The notes below the pieces were generated by a model. That model saw only the letters and a program-made list of their open reading frames with translations. It did no database searches and was not told the DNA's origin. 64,000 bases of DNA, from assembly GCF_007995065.1 (NCBI RefSeq), contig NZ_VOQR01000001.1, forward strand, positions 2,979,001 to 3,043,000, given 5' to 3'. This DNA comes from Sphingomonas ginsenosidivorax (GTDB taxonomy: Bacteria > Pseudomonadota > Alphaproteobacteria > Sphingomonadales > Sphingomonadaceae). How positions within the stretch are numbered: the first letter of the stretch is position 1; each line of letters begins with the position of its first letter. This document shows, one piece after another, positions 27,053-37,707 of the stretch. A program made the position numbers and the translations under genes.

Positions 27053-28291
27053 TTACCGCGCAGCCATCCGCCGCGCGAAATGCACCTCGACCGCGCGCGT
27101 TACGCTTTCCGCGATCCGGTGCCGGCCGTCGCCGCTGTCGAGGAAGGCGGCGTCCTGCGGGTTCGAGATATAGCCCGTCTCGAACAGGATCGACGGCATG
27201 TCGGGCGCCTTCAGCACCATCAGCGACGCCATGCGGTGGAAATTGGGTTTCAGCGGCATCAGCGGCTTCGCCTCGCGCCCCAATAGTCGCGCGAAGGTCG
27301 CCGATGCGTTCATCGTCTCGCGCTGCGTCAGGTCGATCAGGATCGACGACACGTCGGCGCCCGCCTCGCCCAGATTGACGCCCGAGATCACATCCGCCTT
27401 GTTCTCGCGCGCGGCCAATCGTGCCGCTTCCTTGTCCGATGCGACCTCCGACAGCGTATAGGCGGTCGCACCCGTCGCTTCCGGGCTCCCGGTGCTGTCG
27501 CAGTGGATCGAGATGAACAGGTCGCCCCGCAGCCGCCGCGCGATCCCGTAACGCTCTCGCAACACAAGGAAACGATCGTCGTCCCGCGTCAGCGCGACCC
27601 GCACCCGCCCACTCGCGAGCAACTCGTCACGGATCGCCTTCGCGACTCTCAACGTCACATCCTTCTCCCGCAGCCCCTCCGGCCCGATCGCACCGGGATC
27701 GACGCCGCCATGCCCTGCATCGATCACCACCAGCGGGCGCGAATCGTCACCCTGCACGCGGGGAAGCTTCCCACTGCGCGTGGCCGGTGGGACGGGGATC
27801 GACACCTTGTACTTCGGCCGCGACCGCTGCCCGAGATTGAAGGGGAAAAAGTTGAGTGGACCGGCGATCCCGGCCTCGGCGAACTGTGCATCGTCGACCG
27901 AGCGCAGCGACAGTGTCAACGCGCGCCCGTCGGAATCGAACCCGCCATCCTCGACGATCGCGGGTCCAGCGAGGTCGAACACCAGCCTGGTGACGCCGCT
28001 GCCGTGGCGCTGCTGCGTCATCCGGGTCACCAGACCCGTGGCCGCGAACGGTGCGCCGGGGGTGGCGCCGGTTACGTCGACGATGATGCGGCCGTCGTTG
28101 CTTTGCACGCGGCTGCTCGCGTCGCGGACCGCGTCGTCGAAGCGGATGACGATCCGCCCGTCGCGCACCGCGACGCTCTGTACGGTCGCCGCCCAGACGG
28201 GCGCCGGGACCCAACCGGCCATCATGGCGAGAAGCGCGAACACGCTGCGACCTTGCCGCGCCGTCGCCTCGCCGGTCCAGCGAAAAGCCAT
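27053..28291 (-). CDS. amiC: N-acetylmuramoyl-L-alanine amidase (AmiC-like, with AMIN domain)
   Basis: 412 residues. Signal peptide ends APVWA-AT. An AMIN domain (residues about 40-140) targets the septum; then the Amidase_3 zinc domain from about residue 185 with IDAGHGGVDPGAIGP (first His ligand), REKDVTLRVAK, FISIHCDS and ILFETGYISNPQD (catalytic Glu). It cleaves the amide between muramic acid and stem peptide during daughter-cell separation. The ATG at 28291 (MAFRWTGEA) has AAGGGG upstream; longer frames reaching 28543 lie in the non-coding leader region. Divergent from rne. Confidence 0.92.
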   Translation of the reverse strand: MAFRWTGEATARQGRSVFALLAMMAGWVPAPVWAATVQSVAVRDGRIVIRFDDAVRDASSRVQSNDGRIIVDVTGATPGAPFAATGLVTRMTQQRHGSGVTRLVFDLAGPAIVEDGGFDSDGRALTLSLRSVDDAQFAEAGIAGPLNFFPFNLGQRSRPKYKVSIPVPPATRSGKLPRVQGDDSRPLVVIDAGHGGVDPGAIGPEGLREKDVTLRVAKAIRDELLASGRVRVALTRDDDRFLVLRERYGIARRLRGDLFISIHCDSTGSPEATGATAYTLSEVASDKEAARLAARENKADVISGVNLGEAGADVSSILIDLTQRETMNASATFARLLGREAKPLMPLKPNFHRMASLMVLKAPDMPSILFETGYISNPQDAAFLDSGDGRHRIAESVTRAVEVHFARRMAAR

Positions 28292-28768
28292 TACAAACCC
28301 CTTAGAATCGATCGAAAAATCGCTTCGAAGCCAAGTGGGTAGACGCTGCTTCCAGAACGCAGGCTTGCCGCACGCGGTTAATTTTCCGTTCGGCACGATT
28401 TTGCCGGCAAGCCGTTGCCGCCCCCGGCCGACGACTGCCAGTTGCGATATGGTATCCGAGGTGCTAGCCCTGCGGTGCATCCGTGCGTGGTCCGAATACC
28501 GACCATCGCCGGGCAATAGCCGGCCCGGTCCCGGGCGCGGCACTTCAGGTTGACGCTCTCATGACGCATTTCCCCTGCCCCGCTGACCGACCGGCCTTCG
28601 CCGGTGGGGGCGCGGTCGCCTGGGAGCCGCCGGGCTTGTACCCGCGGCGTGCGTGGCGAGCAGAGGCACATTCGCATACCCACGCGCTCAGGGCGATTGG
28701 CCCGGGCGCTCCACCATCAAGCGCGCGACGGCAGCAAACAGGCCCGGCGCGCGCGCGGAGACTTCATA
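28292..28768. other. 477-base divergent region between amidase and rne
   Basis: No gene is supported here. It must contain both promoters. The part nearer rne (about 28584-28768) is GC-rich with several potential hairpins, for example CCGGCCTTCGCCGG near 28590 and others up to 28745, so a long structured rne leader is likely. In E. coli the rne leader mediates feedback control by RNase E; whether that applies here is inference. Confidence 0.5.
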
Positions 28769-31546
28769 ATGACAACGCGCATGCTGATCGACGCACGCCA
28801 CCGGGAAGAAACCCGCGTGGCAGTCGTCAAGGGTAACCGGATCGAGGAATTCGACTTCGAGTCTGCCGAACGCAAGCAGCTCAAGGGCAATATCTACCTC
28901 GCCAAGGTGACGCGGGTCGAGCCGTCGCTCCAGGCGGCGTTCATCGATTACGGCGGCAACCGCCACGGCTTCCTCGCGTTCAGCGAGATCCATCCCGACT
29001 ACTACCAGATCCCCAAGGAAGACCGCGACGCGCTGCTGCGCGAAGAGGCCGAGCACGCCGCCGAGGAAGCCGCGCTGCGCGCCGAGCACGACCTGGACGA
29101 CGACGAGTTCGACGATCTGGAGTCGGGCGAAGAGCCGAGCGAAGACGATATCGAGCGCTTCGAGGACGATGGCGGCGCCGAGCCCGATACCGCCGAGGAC
29201 GGCGAGACCCCGCGGCGCAAGCGCAAGTCGAACGGCGACGACGCCGCGGTCGAGGACTTGCGCGAGCGCCGCATGAACCTGCGCCGCCGCTACAAGATCC
29301 AGGACGTGATCCATCGCCGCCAGGTGCTGCTCGTCCAGGTCGTCAAGGAAGAGCGCGGCAACAAGGGCGCGGCGCTGACGACCTATCTGTCGCTGGCCGG
29401 CCGCTATTGCGTGCTGATGCCCAACACGAGCCACGGCGGCGGCATCTCGCGTAAAATCTCGAACGCGGGCGATCGCAAGCGCCTCAAGTCGATCATGGCC
29501 GACATGCAGCTGCCGCCGTCGATGGGCTGCATCGTCCGCACCGCCGGGCTGCAGCGTACCAAGGTCGAGATCAAGCGCGACTTCGACTATCTGGCCCGCC
29601 TGTGGGACGGCATCCGCGAGACGACGCTGAAGGCGTCGGCGCCGGCGCTCGTCTATGGCGACAGCGACCTGATCAAGCGCGCGATCCGCGACATCTACAA
29701 CAAGGAGATCGACGAGGTCATCGTCGAGGGCGAGGACGGCTATCGCCAGGCCAAGGAGTTCATGCGCCTGCTGATGCCGACGCATGCGCGCCGCATCAAA
29801 CATTATGCCGACGCGGTGCCGCTGTTCCAGCGCGCGGGCGTCGAGGAACAGCTGTCGGCGATGTACCATCCGGTCGTCCAGCTGAAGTCGGGCGGCTATC
29901 TGGTCATCAACCCGACCGAGGCGCTCGTCTCGATCGACATCAACTCCGGCCGCTCGACGCGCGAGCACAGCATCGAGCAGACCGCGACCGCGACCAACCT
30001 GGAGGCAGCCCAGGAAATCGGCCGCCAGCTGCGCCTGCGCGACATGGCCGGGCTCGTCGTCATCGACTTCATCGACATGGACAACAATTCCAATGTCCGG
30101 AAGGTCGAGAAGGCGATGAAGGAGGCGCTGAAGAACGATCGCGCGCGCATCCAGGTCGGCCGCATCTCGAGCTTCGGCCTGATGGAGATGAGCCGCCAGC
30201 GCCTGCGCACCGGCGTGCTCGAGGCGTCCACCCGCGCCTGCCCGCATTGCGAGGGCACGGGCCTCGTCCGCACCGCATCGTCGTCGGGCATTTCCGCGCT
30301 GCGCATGATCGAGGACGAGGCCGCCCGCGGTCGCGGTTCGGTCCTCACGCTGCGCGCGAGCCAGGAAGCCGCGGTCTACGTGCTCAACCGCAAGCGTGCC
30401 GACATCGCCGAGATCGAGGACCGCTACGGCGTGATCGTCGAGATCATCCCCGGCCAGGACGAGGAAGGCGCGCACATGACGGTCGAGGCCAGTGGCCCGC
30501 CGCCCGCGCACCCGCCCAAGTTCGTCCAGATCATCGAGGACGACGAGGACGACCTGCCCGAGGAGATCGAGGACGAGATCGACGAGGAAGAGGTCGACGA
30601 GACCGAGGTCGAGGAGCAGCCCCGCCGTCGCGAACAGCCGCGTGAGCGCGAGGCGGCCGCCGAGGGCGAAGGTGGCCGCAAGCGCCGCCGCCGTCGCGGT
30701 CGTCGCGGTCGTGCGCGTCCCGGTGAGGACGGCGCAGACGGCACGGAAGCCAGCGAAGCGCTTGCCGGCGAAGAGACCGAAGACACCGGCGACTATGCCG
30801 AGGTCGAAGAGGTCGCCGGCGACGACACCGTCGAGACGGTCCAGTCCGACCGGTCCGAGACCGAAGGCGAAGGCAACGGCGAAGGCGGCGGCGAAGGCCG
30901 TCGTCGGCGCGGTCGTCGCGGTCGTCGCGGCGGTCGCCGCAACGAAGGCACGCAGGAGCAGTCGATCGACACCGTCCCCGCGGACGATGCCGCGCTGATC
31001 GCCGACGCGCCCGAGCCCGAAGCCGAGCCCGTCGTGGAGGCCGCGCCTGCACCGGCACCCGCCGAGCCCGCGCCCAAGACGCGCCGTCGTCCCCGCGCTC
31101 GTGCCGCTGCCCCGGCAGAGGTTGCCGAGGCGGTCGCCGACGCGACGATGGAAGAGCTGGCGCCGGTCGAAACGCCGGTTCCGATCGTCGAGGCTCTGCC
31201 CGAGCCGATCGCGCCCGAGCCAATTGCGCCCGAGCCGGTGGCCGACGCGCCCGCCCCCAAGGCCCGCAAGCCCCGCCGCAAGGCAGCGGCGCCCGTGGTC
31301 GAGGAAGCACCGGTGGTCGAGGACGAGGCACCCGCCAAGCCCAAGCGCCGTCCGCGCAAGAAGGCAGCGGACGTCGTGGTCGATGCCGGCGACGCCGCCC
31401 CGGTCGACGAGGCGCTGAGCGCGACCGTGGCAACGACTCCGGTCAAGGCCGAGGTCCAGCCCGAGGCGCCCGCACCGGACACGTCGAACGACGATCCCGA
31501 CGGCGCCCCCCGCCGCGGCTGGTGGCAGCGCACCTTCGGCGCGTGA
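28769..31546 (+). CDS. rne: Ribonuclease E
   Basis: 925 residues; endoribonuclease and scaffold of the RNA degradosome. The S1 RNA-binding domain (from about residue 35) is interrupted by an acidic insertion of about 70 residues (DLDDDEFDDLESGEE region), as in other alphaproteobacterial RNase E. The catalytic DNase-I-like domain has its metal aspartates in VSIDINSGRS and VIDFIDMDNN. The Zn-link is ACPHCEGTG. Beyond about residue 600 the protein is disordered: Arg-rich RNA-binding blocks (RKRRRRRGRRGR and a later copy) and long Ala/Pro/Glu stretches. The ATG at 28769 has GGAG upstream; an in-frame start 55 codons earlier is leader sequence. Confidence 0.95.
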   Translation: MTTRMLIDARHREETRVAVVKGNRIEEFDFESAERKQLKGNIYLAKVTRVEPSLQAAFIDYGGNRHGFLAFSEIHPDYYQIPKEDRDALLREEAEHAAEEAALRAEHDLDDDEFDDLESGEEPSEDDIERFEDDGGAEPDTAEDGETPRRKRKSNGDDAAVEDLRERRMNLRRRYKIQDVIHRRQVLLVQVVKEERGNKGAALTTYLSLAGRYCVLMPNTSHGGGISRKISNAGDRKRLKSIMADMQLPPSMGCIVRTAGLQRTKVEIKRDFDYLARLWDGIRETTLKASAPALVYGDSDLIKRAIRDIYNKEIDEVIVEGEDGYRQAKEFMRLLMPTHARRIKHYADAVPLFQRAGVEEQLSAMYHPVVQLKSGGYLVINPTEALVSIDINSGRSTREHSIEQTATATNLEAAQEIGRQLRLRDMAGLVVIDFIDMDNNSNVRKVEKAMKEALKNDRARIQVGRISSFGLMEMSRQRLRTGVLEASTRACPHCEGTGLVRTASSSGISALRMIEDEAARGRGSVLTLRASQEAAVYVLNRKRADIAEIEDRYGVIVEIIPGQDEEGAHMTVEASGPPPAHPPKFVQIIEDDEDDLPEEIEDEIDEEEVDETEVEEQPRRREQPREREAAAEGEGGRKRRRRRGRRGRARPGEDGADGTEASEALAGEETEDTGDYAEVEEVAGDDTVETVQSDRSETEGEGNGEGGGEGRRRRGRRGRRGGRRNEGTQEQSIDTVPADDAALIADAPEPEAEPVVEAAPAPAPAEPAPKTRRRPRARAAAPAEVAEAVADATMEELAPVETPVPIVEALPEPIAPEPIAPEPVADAPAPKARKPRRKAAAPVVEEAPVVEDEAPAKPKRRPRKKAADVVVDAGDAAPVDEALSATVATTPVKAEVQPEAPAPDTSNDDPDGAPRRGWWQRTFGA

Positions 31547-31595
31547 TGCAAGGAGGCGCGGGGTGATCCCCGCGCCTCCAGTCTCCAGGTCAAAA

Positions 31596-31753
31596 ATCCT
31601 CCCCCGCCAGGGGGAGGTGGCGCCGAAGGCGACGGAGGGGGCGGCAAGCGATGCGCTTCGACACTCCGAGCGCCGCCTTCCCGCACTCCGAGCGCCCCCT
31701 ATCCGCCCCCTCCGTCACGCTGCGCGTGCCACCTCCCCCTGGCGGGGGAGGAT
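31596..31753. repeat. Palindromic repeat, family D
   Basis: ATCCTCCCCCGCCAGGGGGA and its mirror TCCCCCTGGCGGGGGAGGAT are the ends; inside, GGAGGGGGCGG mirrors CCGCCCCCTCC. The centre has a direct repeat of CACTCCGAGCGCC. It starts 50 bases after the rne stop and probably shapes the 3' end. Confidence 0.9.
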
Positions 31754-31760
31754 GAAAACA

Positions 31761-31788
31761 GCCCTTCGACTGCGCTCAGGGCGAACGG
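31761..31788. repeat. Half-copy of palindromic repeat family G
   Basis: GCCCTTCGACTGCGCTCAGG followed by GCGAACGG; the full element is at 60263-60354. Together with the family D copy it fills the 299-base gap between rne and the M48 protease gene. Confidence 0.75.
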
Positions 31789-31845
31789 AAGAGAGGTTGC
31801 CCGCCCCCGGTTGCCCCTCCGGCCCGAAACGCCGATAACGCGCGC

Positions 31846-33201
31846 ATGAAGCGTATCGTCGCCGCCGCAACCGCCGCCCTTCTCCTCTGGGTCCAGCCCG
31901 CACAGGCGCAGTCGATCCTGCGCGATGCCGAGACCGAGGCGATGTTCGCCGACATGTCGACCCCGCTGATCAAGGCGGCCGGGCTGTCGCCCCGCGACGT
32001 CAAGGTTGTGCTGATCAACGACGAGTCGATCAACGCCTTCGTCGTCGGCGGGCAGACCGTCTATGTCCATTCGGGCCTGATCCAGGCCGCCGACAACGCC
32101 AACGAGGTTCAGGGCGTGATCGCGCACGAACTCGGTCATATTGCCGACGGGCACGTCGTGCTCGCCGACCGCGGCAGCAAGCCGGCAATGGGCATGTACC
32201 TGCTGTCGATGGTGCTGGGCCTGGCGGCGATGGCCGCGGGCAGCCCCGAGGCGGGCAGCGGGATCATGGCGGCGGGGCAACAGGCGGCGATGGGCAACTA
32301 CCTCGCCTTCAGCCGCGTCCAGGAGTCGACCGCGGACGCGACCGCCGCGAAATTCCTGCGCGAATCGAACGTGTCCGGACGCGGCATGCTCAGTTTCTTC
32401 AAGAAGCTGCAGCAGCAGGAATATCGCTACGGCACCACCAATATCGACCCGTTCATGCAGAGCCATCCGCTGTCGGGCGAACGCGTCGCGACGCTCAGCG
32501 CCGACCTTCAGGCATCCCCTGCCTGGGCCAACAAGCCGGACGCAGCGCTGGAGGAACGCTTCCGGCGGGTGAAGGCGAAGCTCGCCGGCTATGTCCAGCC
32601 TGCGCCGCGTACGCTGCAGCAATATCCGCCGTCGGACCAGTCGGTCTATGCGCATTACGCGCGCGCCTATGCGTATCACAAGGCAGGCTATCCGGAGAAA
32701 GCCGACGCCGAATCCGCCGCGCTGATCCGCGCCGCGCCGACCGATCCCTATTTCCTCGAGATCAAGGGCCAGATCCTGCTCGAGGCCGGCAAGCCCGCGG
32801 CGGCGCTCGAACCCTTGCGCGCCGCGACCGAGGGCTCGCGCAACAACCCGCTGATCGCGACGACCTTCGGCCACGCGCTGATCGCGACCGAGGACAAGGC
32901 GAACTACCCGGAAGCGACGCGCGTGCTGCGCACCGCGGTCGGGCGCGACGACGAGAATCCGTTCACCTGGATGCAGCTCGGCACGGTCTACGAACTGACG
33001 GGCGATACCGCACGCGCGAGTCTGGCCACCGCCGAGCGCGCGAGCATGGCCGGCGACATGCGCACCGCATCCGCCAGCGGGCAATATGCGCTCGCCAACA
33101 TCCCGCCCAACACGCCCGACTGGATCCGCGCGCAGGACATCGTCATGGCCGCGCAGAACGTGATGGACGACAACCCCAAGCAATATAAGCGACGCAAATG
33201 A
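31846..33201 (+). CDS. M48 family metalloprotease with TPR repeats (BepA-like)
   Basis: 451 residues. Signal peptide ends AQA-QS, so periplasmic. Zinc protease motif HELGH (H94-H98) with the third ligand Glu in RVQESTADATA. The C-terminal half (residues 260-430) holds tetratricopeptide-like helices. This matches BepA/YfgC, which assists or degrades outer-membrane proteins such as LptD. The stop overlaps the start of a DsbA-like thiol oxidoreductase (ATGA), a meaningful pairing because LptD assembly depends on disulfide bonds; that link is an inference. Confidence 0.9.
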   Translation: MKRIVAAATAALLLWVQPAQAQSILRDAETEAMFADMSTPLIKAAGLSPRDVKVVLINDESINAFVVGGQTVYVHSGLIQAADNANEVQGVIAHELGHIADGHVVLADRGSKPAMGMYLLSMVLGLAAMAAGSPEAGSGIMAAGQQAAMGNYLAFSRVQESTADATAAKFLRESNVSGRGMLSFFKKLQQQEYRYGTTNIDPFMQSHPLSGERVATLSADLQASPAWANKPDAALEERFRRVKAKLAGYVQPAPRTLQQYPPSDQSVYAHYARAYAYHKAGYPEKADAESAALIRAAPTDPYFLEIKGQILLEAGKPAAALEPLRAATEGSRNNPLIATTFGHALIATEDKANYPEATRVLRTAVGRDDENPFTWMQLGTVYELTGDTARASLATAERASMAGDMRTASASGQYALANIPPNTPDWIRAQDIVMAAQNVMDDNPKQYKRRK

Positions 33202-33917
33202 GCAAATGGACATTGCCGGCCATCGCGGTCGCCGGCGCCGCGATCGGCGGCCTCGCCGTCTGGGGCTATGATCGTCAGGCTGCGCCCGGCGGGCTGGCGC
33301 GCGCGCAGGTCGAGGGCATCGTCCATGACTATGTGCTGGCGCATGGCGAGCTGCTGCCCCAGGCGATGCAGAAGCTGCAGGAGCGCGAATCGGGTACGGC
33401 CGTCGCTGCCAACCGACCGGCGATCGTCACGCCGTTCGGCAGCGCCTGGACCGGCAACCCCAAGGGGGACGTCACCCTGGTCGAATATTTCGACTATAAT
33501 TGCGGCTATTGCCGCGCCAGCCTGCCGACGATCGCCAAGCTGGTCGCCGCCGATCCCAATCTGCGCGTCGTGTTCCGCGACCTGCCCATCCTGAGCCCGC
33601 AGAGCCGCACCGCGGCGCGGGCGAGCCTGGCTGCGGCGCAGCAGGGCAAGTTCGGGGCGTTCCACGACGCGCTCTATGCGGCGGGGCCGGTGAGCGAGGC
33701 CACGATCGCGCGTGCCAGCGCGACCGCGGGGGTCGATACGGGCGGCGCGGCGGGGTTCGCGGCGACCGCCGACGCCGAGATCGGCAAGAACATGGAGACC
33801 GCGGCGAAACTCGGCGTCACCGGCACGCCGGCCTGGGTCGTCGGCGACCGCGTCCTCTCGGGCGCGCTGCCGATCGAGGAACTGCAAAAGGCGATCGCGG
33901 CGGCGCGGGCCGGGTAG
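33198..33917 (+). CDS. DsbA family thiol-disulfide oxidoreductase
   Basis: 239 residues. One N-terminal hydrophobic segment (signal or anchor), an N-terminal helix-rich part (residues 35-65, as in ScsC/BdbD-type proteins), then a thioredoxin fold with the active site C102-G-Y-C105 in YFDYNCGYCRAS and the cis-proline loop TGTPAWVVG. Predicted periplasmic disulfide oxidase or isomerase. The start codon overlaps the M48 protease stop by four bases. Confidence 0.92.
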   Translation: MSKWTLPAIAVAGAAIGGLAVWGYDRQAAPGGLARAQVEGIVHDYVLAHGELLPQAMQKLQERESGTAVAANRPAIVTPFGSAWTGNPKGDVTLVEYFDYNCGYCRASLPTIAKLVAADPNLRVVFRDLPILSPQSRTAARASLAAAQQGKFGAFHDALYAAGPVSEATIARASATAGVDTGGAAGFAATADAEIGKNMETAAKLGVTGTPAWVVGDRVLSGALPIEELQKAIAAARAG

Positions 33918-33928
33918 CGCGCCCCTTC

Positions 33929-34011
33929 CCGTCACCCCAGCGAAGGCTGGGGTCTCGTGGTGCCAGGTCGCGAACCCCACCACGAGATGCCAGCCTTCGC
34001 TGGCATGACGG
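33929..34011. repeat. Palindromic repeat, family A
   Basis: CCGTCACCCCAGCGAAGGCT with GGGGTCTCGTGG inward, mirrored by CCACGAGATGCCAGCCTTCG ending ATGACGG. Begins 11 bases after the DsbA stop. Confidence 0.9.
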
Positions 34012-34086
34012 CTGAGCGTAAAAGACTTGTCGCGGGCTATCATTGGCACCACCCCGCCCCCATCTCCCACCCGCAAGGGGGCCTCA

Positions 34087-35012
<926 letters not shown>

Positions 35013-35016
<4 letters not shown>

Positions 35017-35774
35017 ACACCCATGGTATCTGGGCGATCTACCGCTTCGAGATGGCGCGCGCGCTGCGCACCCTGTGGCAGAGCCTCGTCACGCCGGTGC
35101 TGACCACCAGCCTGTATTTCATCGTCTTCGGCGGCGCGATCGGCAGCCGGATGCAGGAGGTCGGCGGGGTCGGCTATGGCAGCTTCATCGTGCCGGGGCT
35201 GATCATGCTGTCGCTGCTGACGCAGAGCATCAGCAACGCCTCGATCGGGATCTACTTCCCCAAGTTCACCGGCACGATCTACGAGCTGCTGAGCGCCCCC
35301 ATATCGGCGATGGAGATGGTGATCGGCTATGTCGGCGCGGCGACCACCAAGTCGGTGATCCTGGGGCTGATCATCCTCGCCACCGCGGCGTTCTTCGTGC
35401 CGCTCCGGATCGAGCATCCGTTCGCGATGGTGGCGTTCCTGATCCTCACCTCGGTCGCGTTCAGCCTGTTCGGGTTCATCATCGGCGTCTGGGCGCAGGG
35501 GTTCGAGCAGCTGAACTTCGTGCCGGCGCTGTTGATCACGCCGCTGACCTTCCTCGGCGGCGCTTTCTACTCGATCGACATGCTGCCGCAGCCGTGGCGG
35601 ACGGTCAGCCTGTTCAACCCGGTCGTGTATCTGATCAGCGGGTTTCGCTGGAGCTTCTTCGGCGTCGGCGACGTGGCGGTGGGCATCAGCCTTGCGGTGA
35701 CGGCGGCGTTCCTGGCGGCGTGCCTGGTCGTGATCGCGGTGATCTTCCGGACCGGCTGGCGGATGAAGAGCTGA
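35013..35774 (+). CDS. ABC-2 type transporter permease (YadH-like)
   Basis: 253 residues with six predicted membrane helices; the ABC-2 signature near the end is [28 protein letters not shown]. It forms an exporter with the ATPase encoded immediately upstream. Substrate unknown. Its last 89 bases overlap the 3' end of the CPBP protease gene on the other strand. Confidence 0.92.
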
Positions 35775-36474
35775 GCCACGGGCGCACGACGAGGCCGTTC
35801 AGGTCGATGAGCGCGTGCTGCAGCATCGCCAGCCACAGCGCGCCCGTCATCAGGTAGATGGCCGCCATCACCAGCCCGACGACCATCGTCGCCGCGACGC
35901 CCTTCCACCCCTGGTAGAGGTGCATCGCGGCGAAGATCAGCGTGGCCAAGGCGAAGGCGAGCAGCGCGCTGCCGGTGACGAGCGCGATCAGCAGCGGCAG
36001 GTAGAGCCGGAAGGCAAGTTCCTCGGTGATGCCCGCGGCGACCGACAGCATCGCGGCGTGCACCATTTCCGCGCGGTTGCGCGGGATTAAACTATCGACG
36101 TCGCCGAGCGGGGTGACCGGAGCGCGCTTGCGGCGCGTGGCGGCTAAGATACCGACGACGAGCCCGCCGACCGCTGCGCCGCCGAGCATGCCGGTCAGGA
36201 GAGCGCCCGGGCCGCCGGTGAAATCTGGGAGCAGCGCGCGGGCCGCGGCGAACTCGGGTGGCAGGGTGGCCAGCGCATTTAGGCGACCGAGCATCGCCAG
36301 ACCGATCAGTGCCGGTAGCGCGAAGGCGAGTGCGGCCTTGGCTATCCAGAGGCGGTAGCGGCGTTGGCGCGATGCGGTGTCGGAGAGCGTCTTGAAGCGG
36401 CGATATTCGCCGAGATCGCCCTTGAGGAACCAGGCGATGGCGGCGAGCGCGGAGAGGAGGAGGATGAGGGGCAT
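35686..36474 (-). CDS. CPBP family intramembrane glutamic protease-like protein
   Basis: 262 residues, about seven predicted membrane helices. CPBP (CAAX protease/bacteriocin-processing) motifs are intact: EELAFRLY (EExxxR), FAAMH (FxxxH) and HALID. Bacterial members mature peptides or confer bacteriocin immunity; the role here is unknown. The ATG at 36474 has GGAGG upstream. The last 30 or so residues after VVRPWLSS are Ser/Arg/Pro/Gly low-complexity sequence and are encoded on the strand opposite the ABC permease 3' end, so they look like a read-through tail rather than a conserved part. Confidence 0.85.
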   Translation of the reverse strand: MPLILLLSALAAIAWFLKGDLGEYRRFKTLSDTASRQRRYRLWIAKAALAFALPALIGLAMLGRLNALATLPPEFAAARALLPDFTGGPGALLTGMLGGAAVGGLVVGILAATRRKRAPVTPLGDVDSLIPRNRAEMVHAAMLSVAAGITEELAFRLYLPLLIALVTGSALLAFALATLIFAAMHLYQGWKGVAATMVVGLVMAAIYLMTGALWLAMLQHALIDLNGLVVRPWLSSSSASRSGRSPRSRPGTPPGTPPSPQG

Positions 36475-36481
36475 AGTTCCT

Positions 36482-36579
36482 CCGTCATGCCGGACCTGTT
36501 CCGGCATCCACCATGCCGCACACCCTAAGGCGATCTGGTTTGCGGCACGGTGGACCCCGGACCAAGTCCGGGGTGACGG
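36482..36579. repeat. Palindromic repeat, family F
   Basis: CCGTCATGCCGGACCTGTTC with CGGCATCCACC inward, mirrored by GGTGGACCCCGGACCAAGTC and CGGGGTGACGG. Directly upstream of the CPBP gene. Confidence 0.85.
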
Positions 36580-36597
36580 GATGGGTTTTATCCTGTC

Positions 36598-36679
36598 CGT
36601 TTGCCTGCGTAGGCGGGATCCAGCGCCAGACAGCGCGGCGCCCGGGACTCCCGGACCCCCGCTTTCGCGGGGGAACGGA
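36598..36679. repeat. Palindromic repeat, family H
   Basis: TTTGCCTGCGTAGGCGGGAT at one end and CCCCGCTTTCGCGGGGGAAC at the other; the arms are diverged. It ends 17 bases before the glpX stop. Confidence 0.65.
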
Positions 36680-36695
36680 GGCCCGGGAAAGCGGC

Positions 36696-37670
36696 TCACC
36701 CGATGCGGTGCTCGCCCTTGACCCAGCGGACCGTGCCCGACGAGGCGCGCATCACGACGCTCTCGGTGGTCATGATCTTGCCGCCCTTGCGCTTGACGCC
36801 GGCGAGCAGCGAGCCGTCGGTGACGCCGGTTGCCGCGAAGATGCAGTCGCCCTTGGCGAGCTCGGACAGGTCGTACTGCTTGTCGAGATCGGTCACGCCC
36901 CACTTGGCGGCGCGCGCGCGCTCGTCGTCGTTGCGGAACAACAGGCGGCCCTTGAACTGGCCACCGACGCAGCGCAGCGCCGCGCAGGCGAGCACGCCCT
37001 CGGGTGCGCCGCCCGAGCCCATGTAAACGTCGATCGTGGTGTCGGGGTTGGTCGTCGCGATCACGCCCGCGACGTCGCCGTCGCCGATCAGCATCACGCC
37101 GCAGCCGATCGAGCGCAGCTCGGCGATCAGCGCCTCGTGGCGCGGGCGATCGAGCACGCAGACGATGATGTCGCGCGGCGCGACGCCCTTGGCCGCGGCG
37201 ACCGCGGTGATGTTCTCGGTCGGGGTCTTGTCGAGGTCGATGATGCCCTCGGGATAGCCCGGGCCGACGGCGATCTTGTCCATGTAGACGTCGGGCGCGT
37301 TGAGCAGGCCGCCCTCGTCGGCGATCGCCAGCACGGCCAGGCTGTTCGGCCCCGCGGTCGCGCAGATCGTCGTACCCTCGAGCGGGTCGAGCGCGATGTC
37401 GATCTTCGGACCGGTGCCGATCGCGGAACCCACCTTCTCTCCGATATAGAGCATCGGCGCCTCGTCGCGCTCGCCCTCGCCGATCACCACCGTGCCGTCC
37501 ATGTAGAGTTCGTTGAGCGCGGTGCGCATCGCGTCGACCGCAGCGGCATCGGCCGCCTTCTCGTCGCCGCGGCCGGTGAGCACGGAGGCGGCGATCGCGG
37601 CCGCTTCGGTCACGCGGACCATTTCGAGGACGAGGACTCGGTCGAGGACCTGGCTTGGAGCTGCAGTCAT
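36696..37670 (-). CDS. glpX: Class II fructose-1,6-bisphosphatase
   Basis: 324 residues; hydrolyses fructose-1,6-bisphosphate in gluconeogenesis. GlpX motifs: GEGERDEAPMLYIGE, DIALDPLEGTTICATAGPNSLAV (metal-binding Asp and Glu) and GSGGAPEGVLACAALRCVGG. ATG at 37670 with AAGGA upstream; a much longer open frame reaching 38096 is the shadow of dapD. The same-strand neighbours upstream are dapD and a HAD phosphatase, with 37 bases to dapD, so a three-gene operon is likely. Confidence 0.96.
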   Translation of the reverse strand: MTAAPSQVLDRVLVLEMVRVTEAAAIAASVLTGRGDEKAADAAAVDAMRTALNELYMDGTVVIGEGERDEAPMLYIGEKVGSAIGTGPKIDIALDPLEGTTICATAGPNSLAVLAIADEGGLLNAPDVYMDKIAVGPGYPEGIIDLDKTPTENITAVAAAKGVAPRDIIVCVLDRPRHEALIAELRSIGCGVMLIGDGDVAGVIATTNPDTTIDVYMGSGGAPEGVLACAALRCVGGQFKGRLLFRNDDERARAAKWGVTDLDKQYDLSELAKGDCIFAATGVTDGSLLAGVKRKGGKIMTTESVVMRASSGTVRWVKGEHRIG

Positions 37671-37707
37671 GATGATCCTTTGGCTGATGGTCGGTAGGGG
37701 TGCGAAA

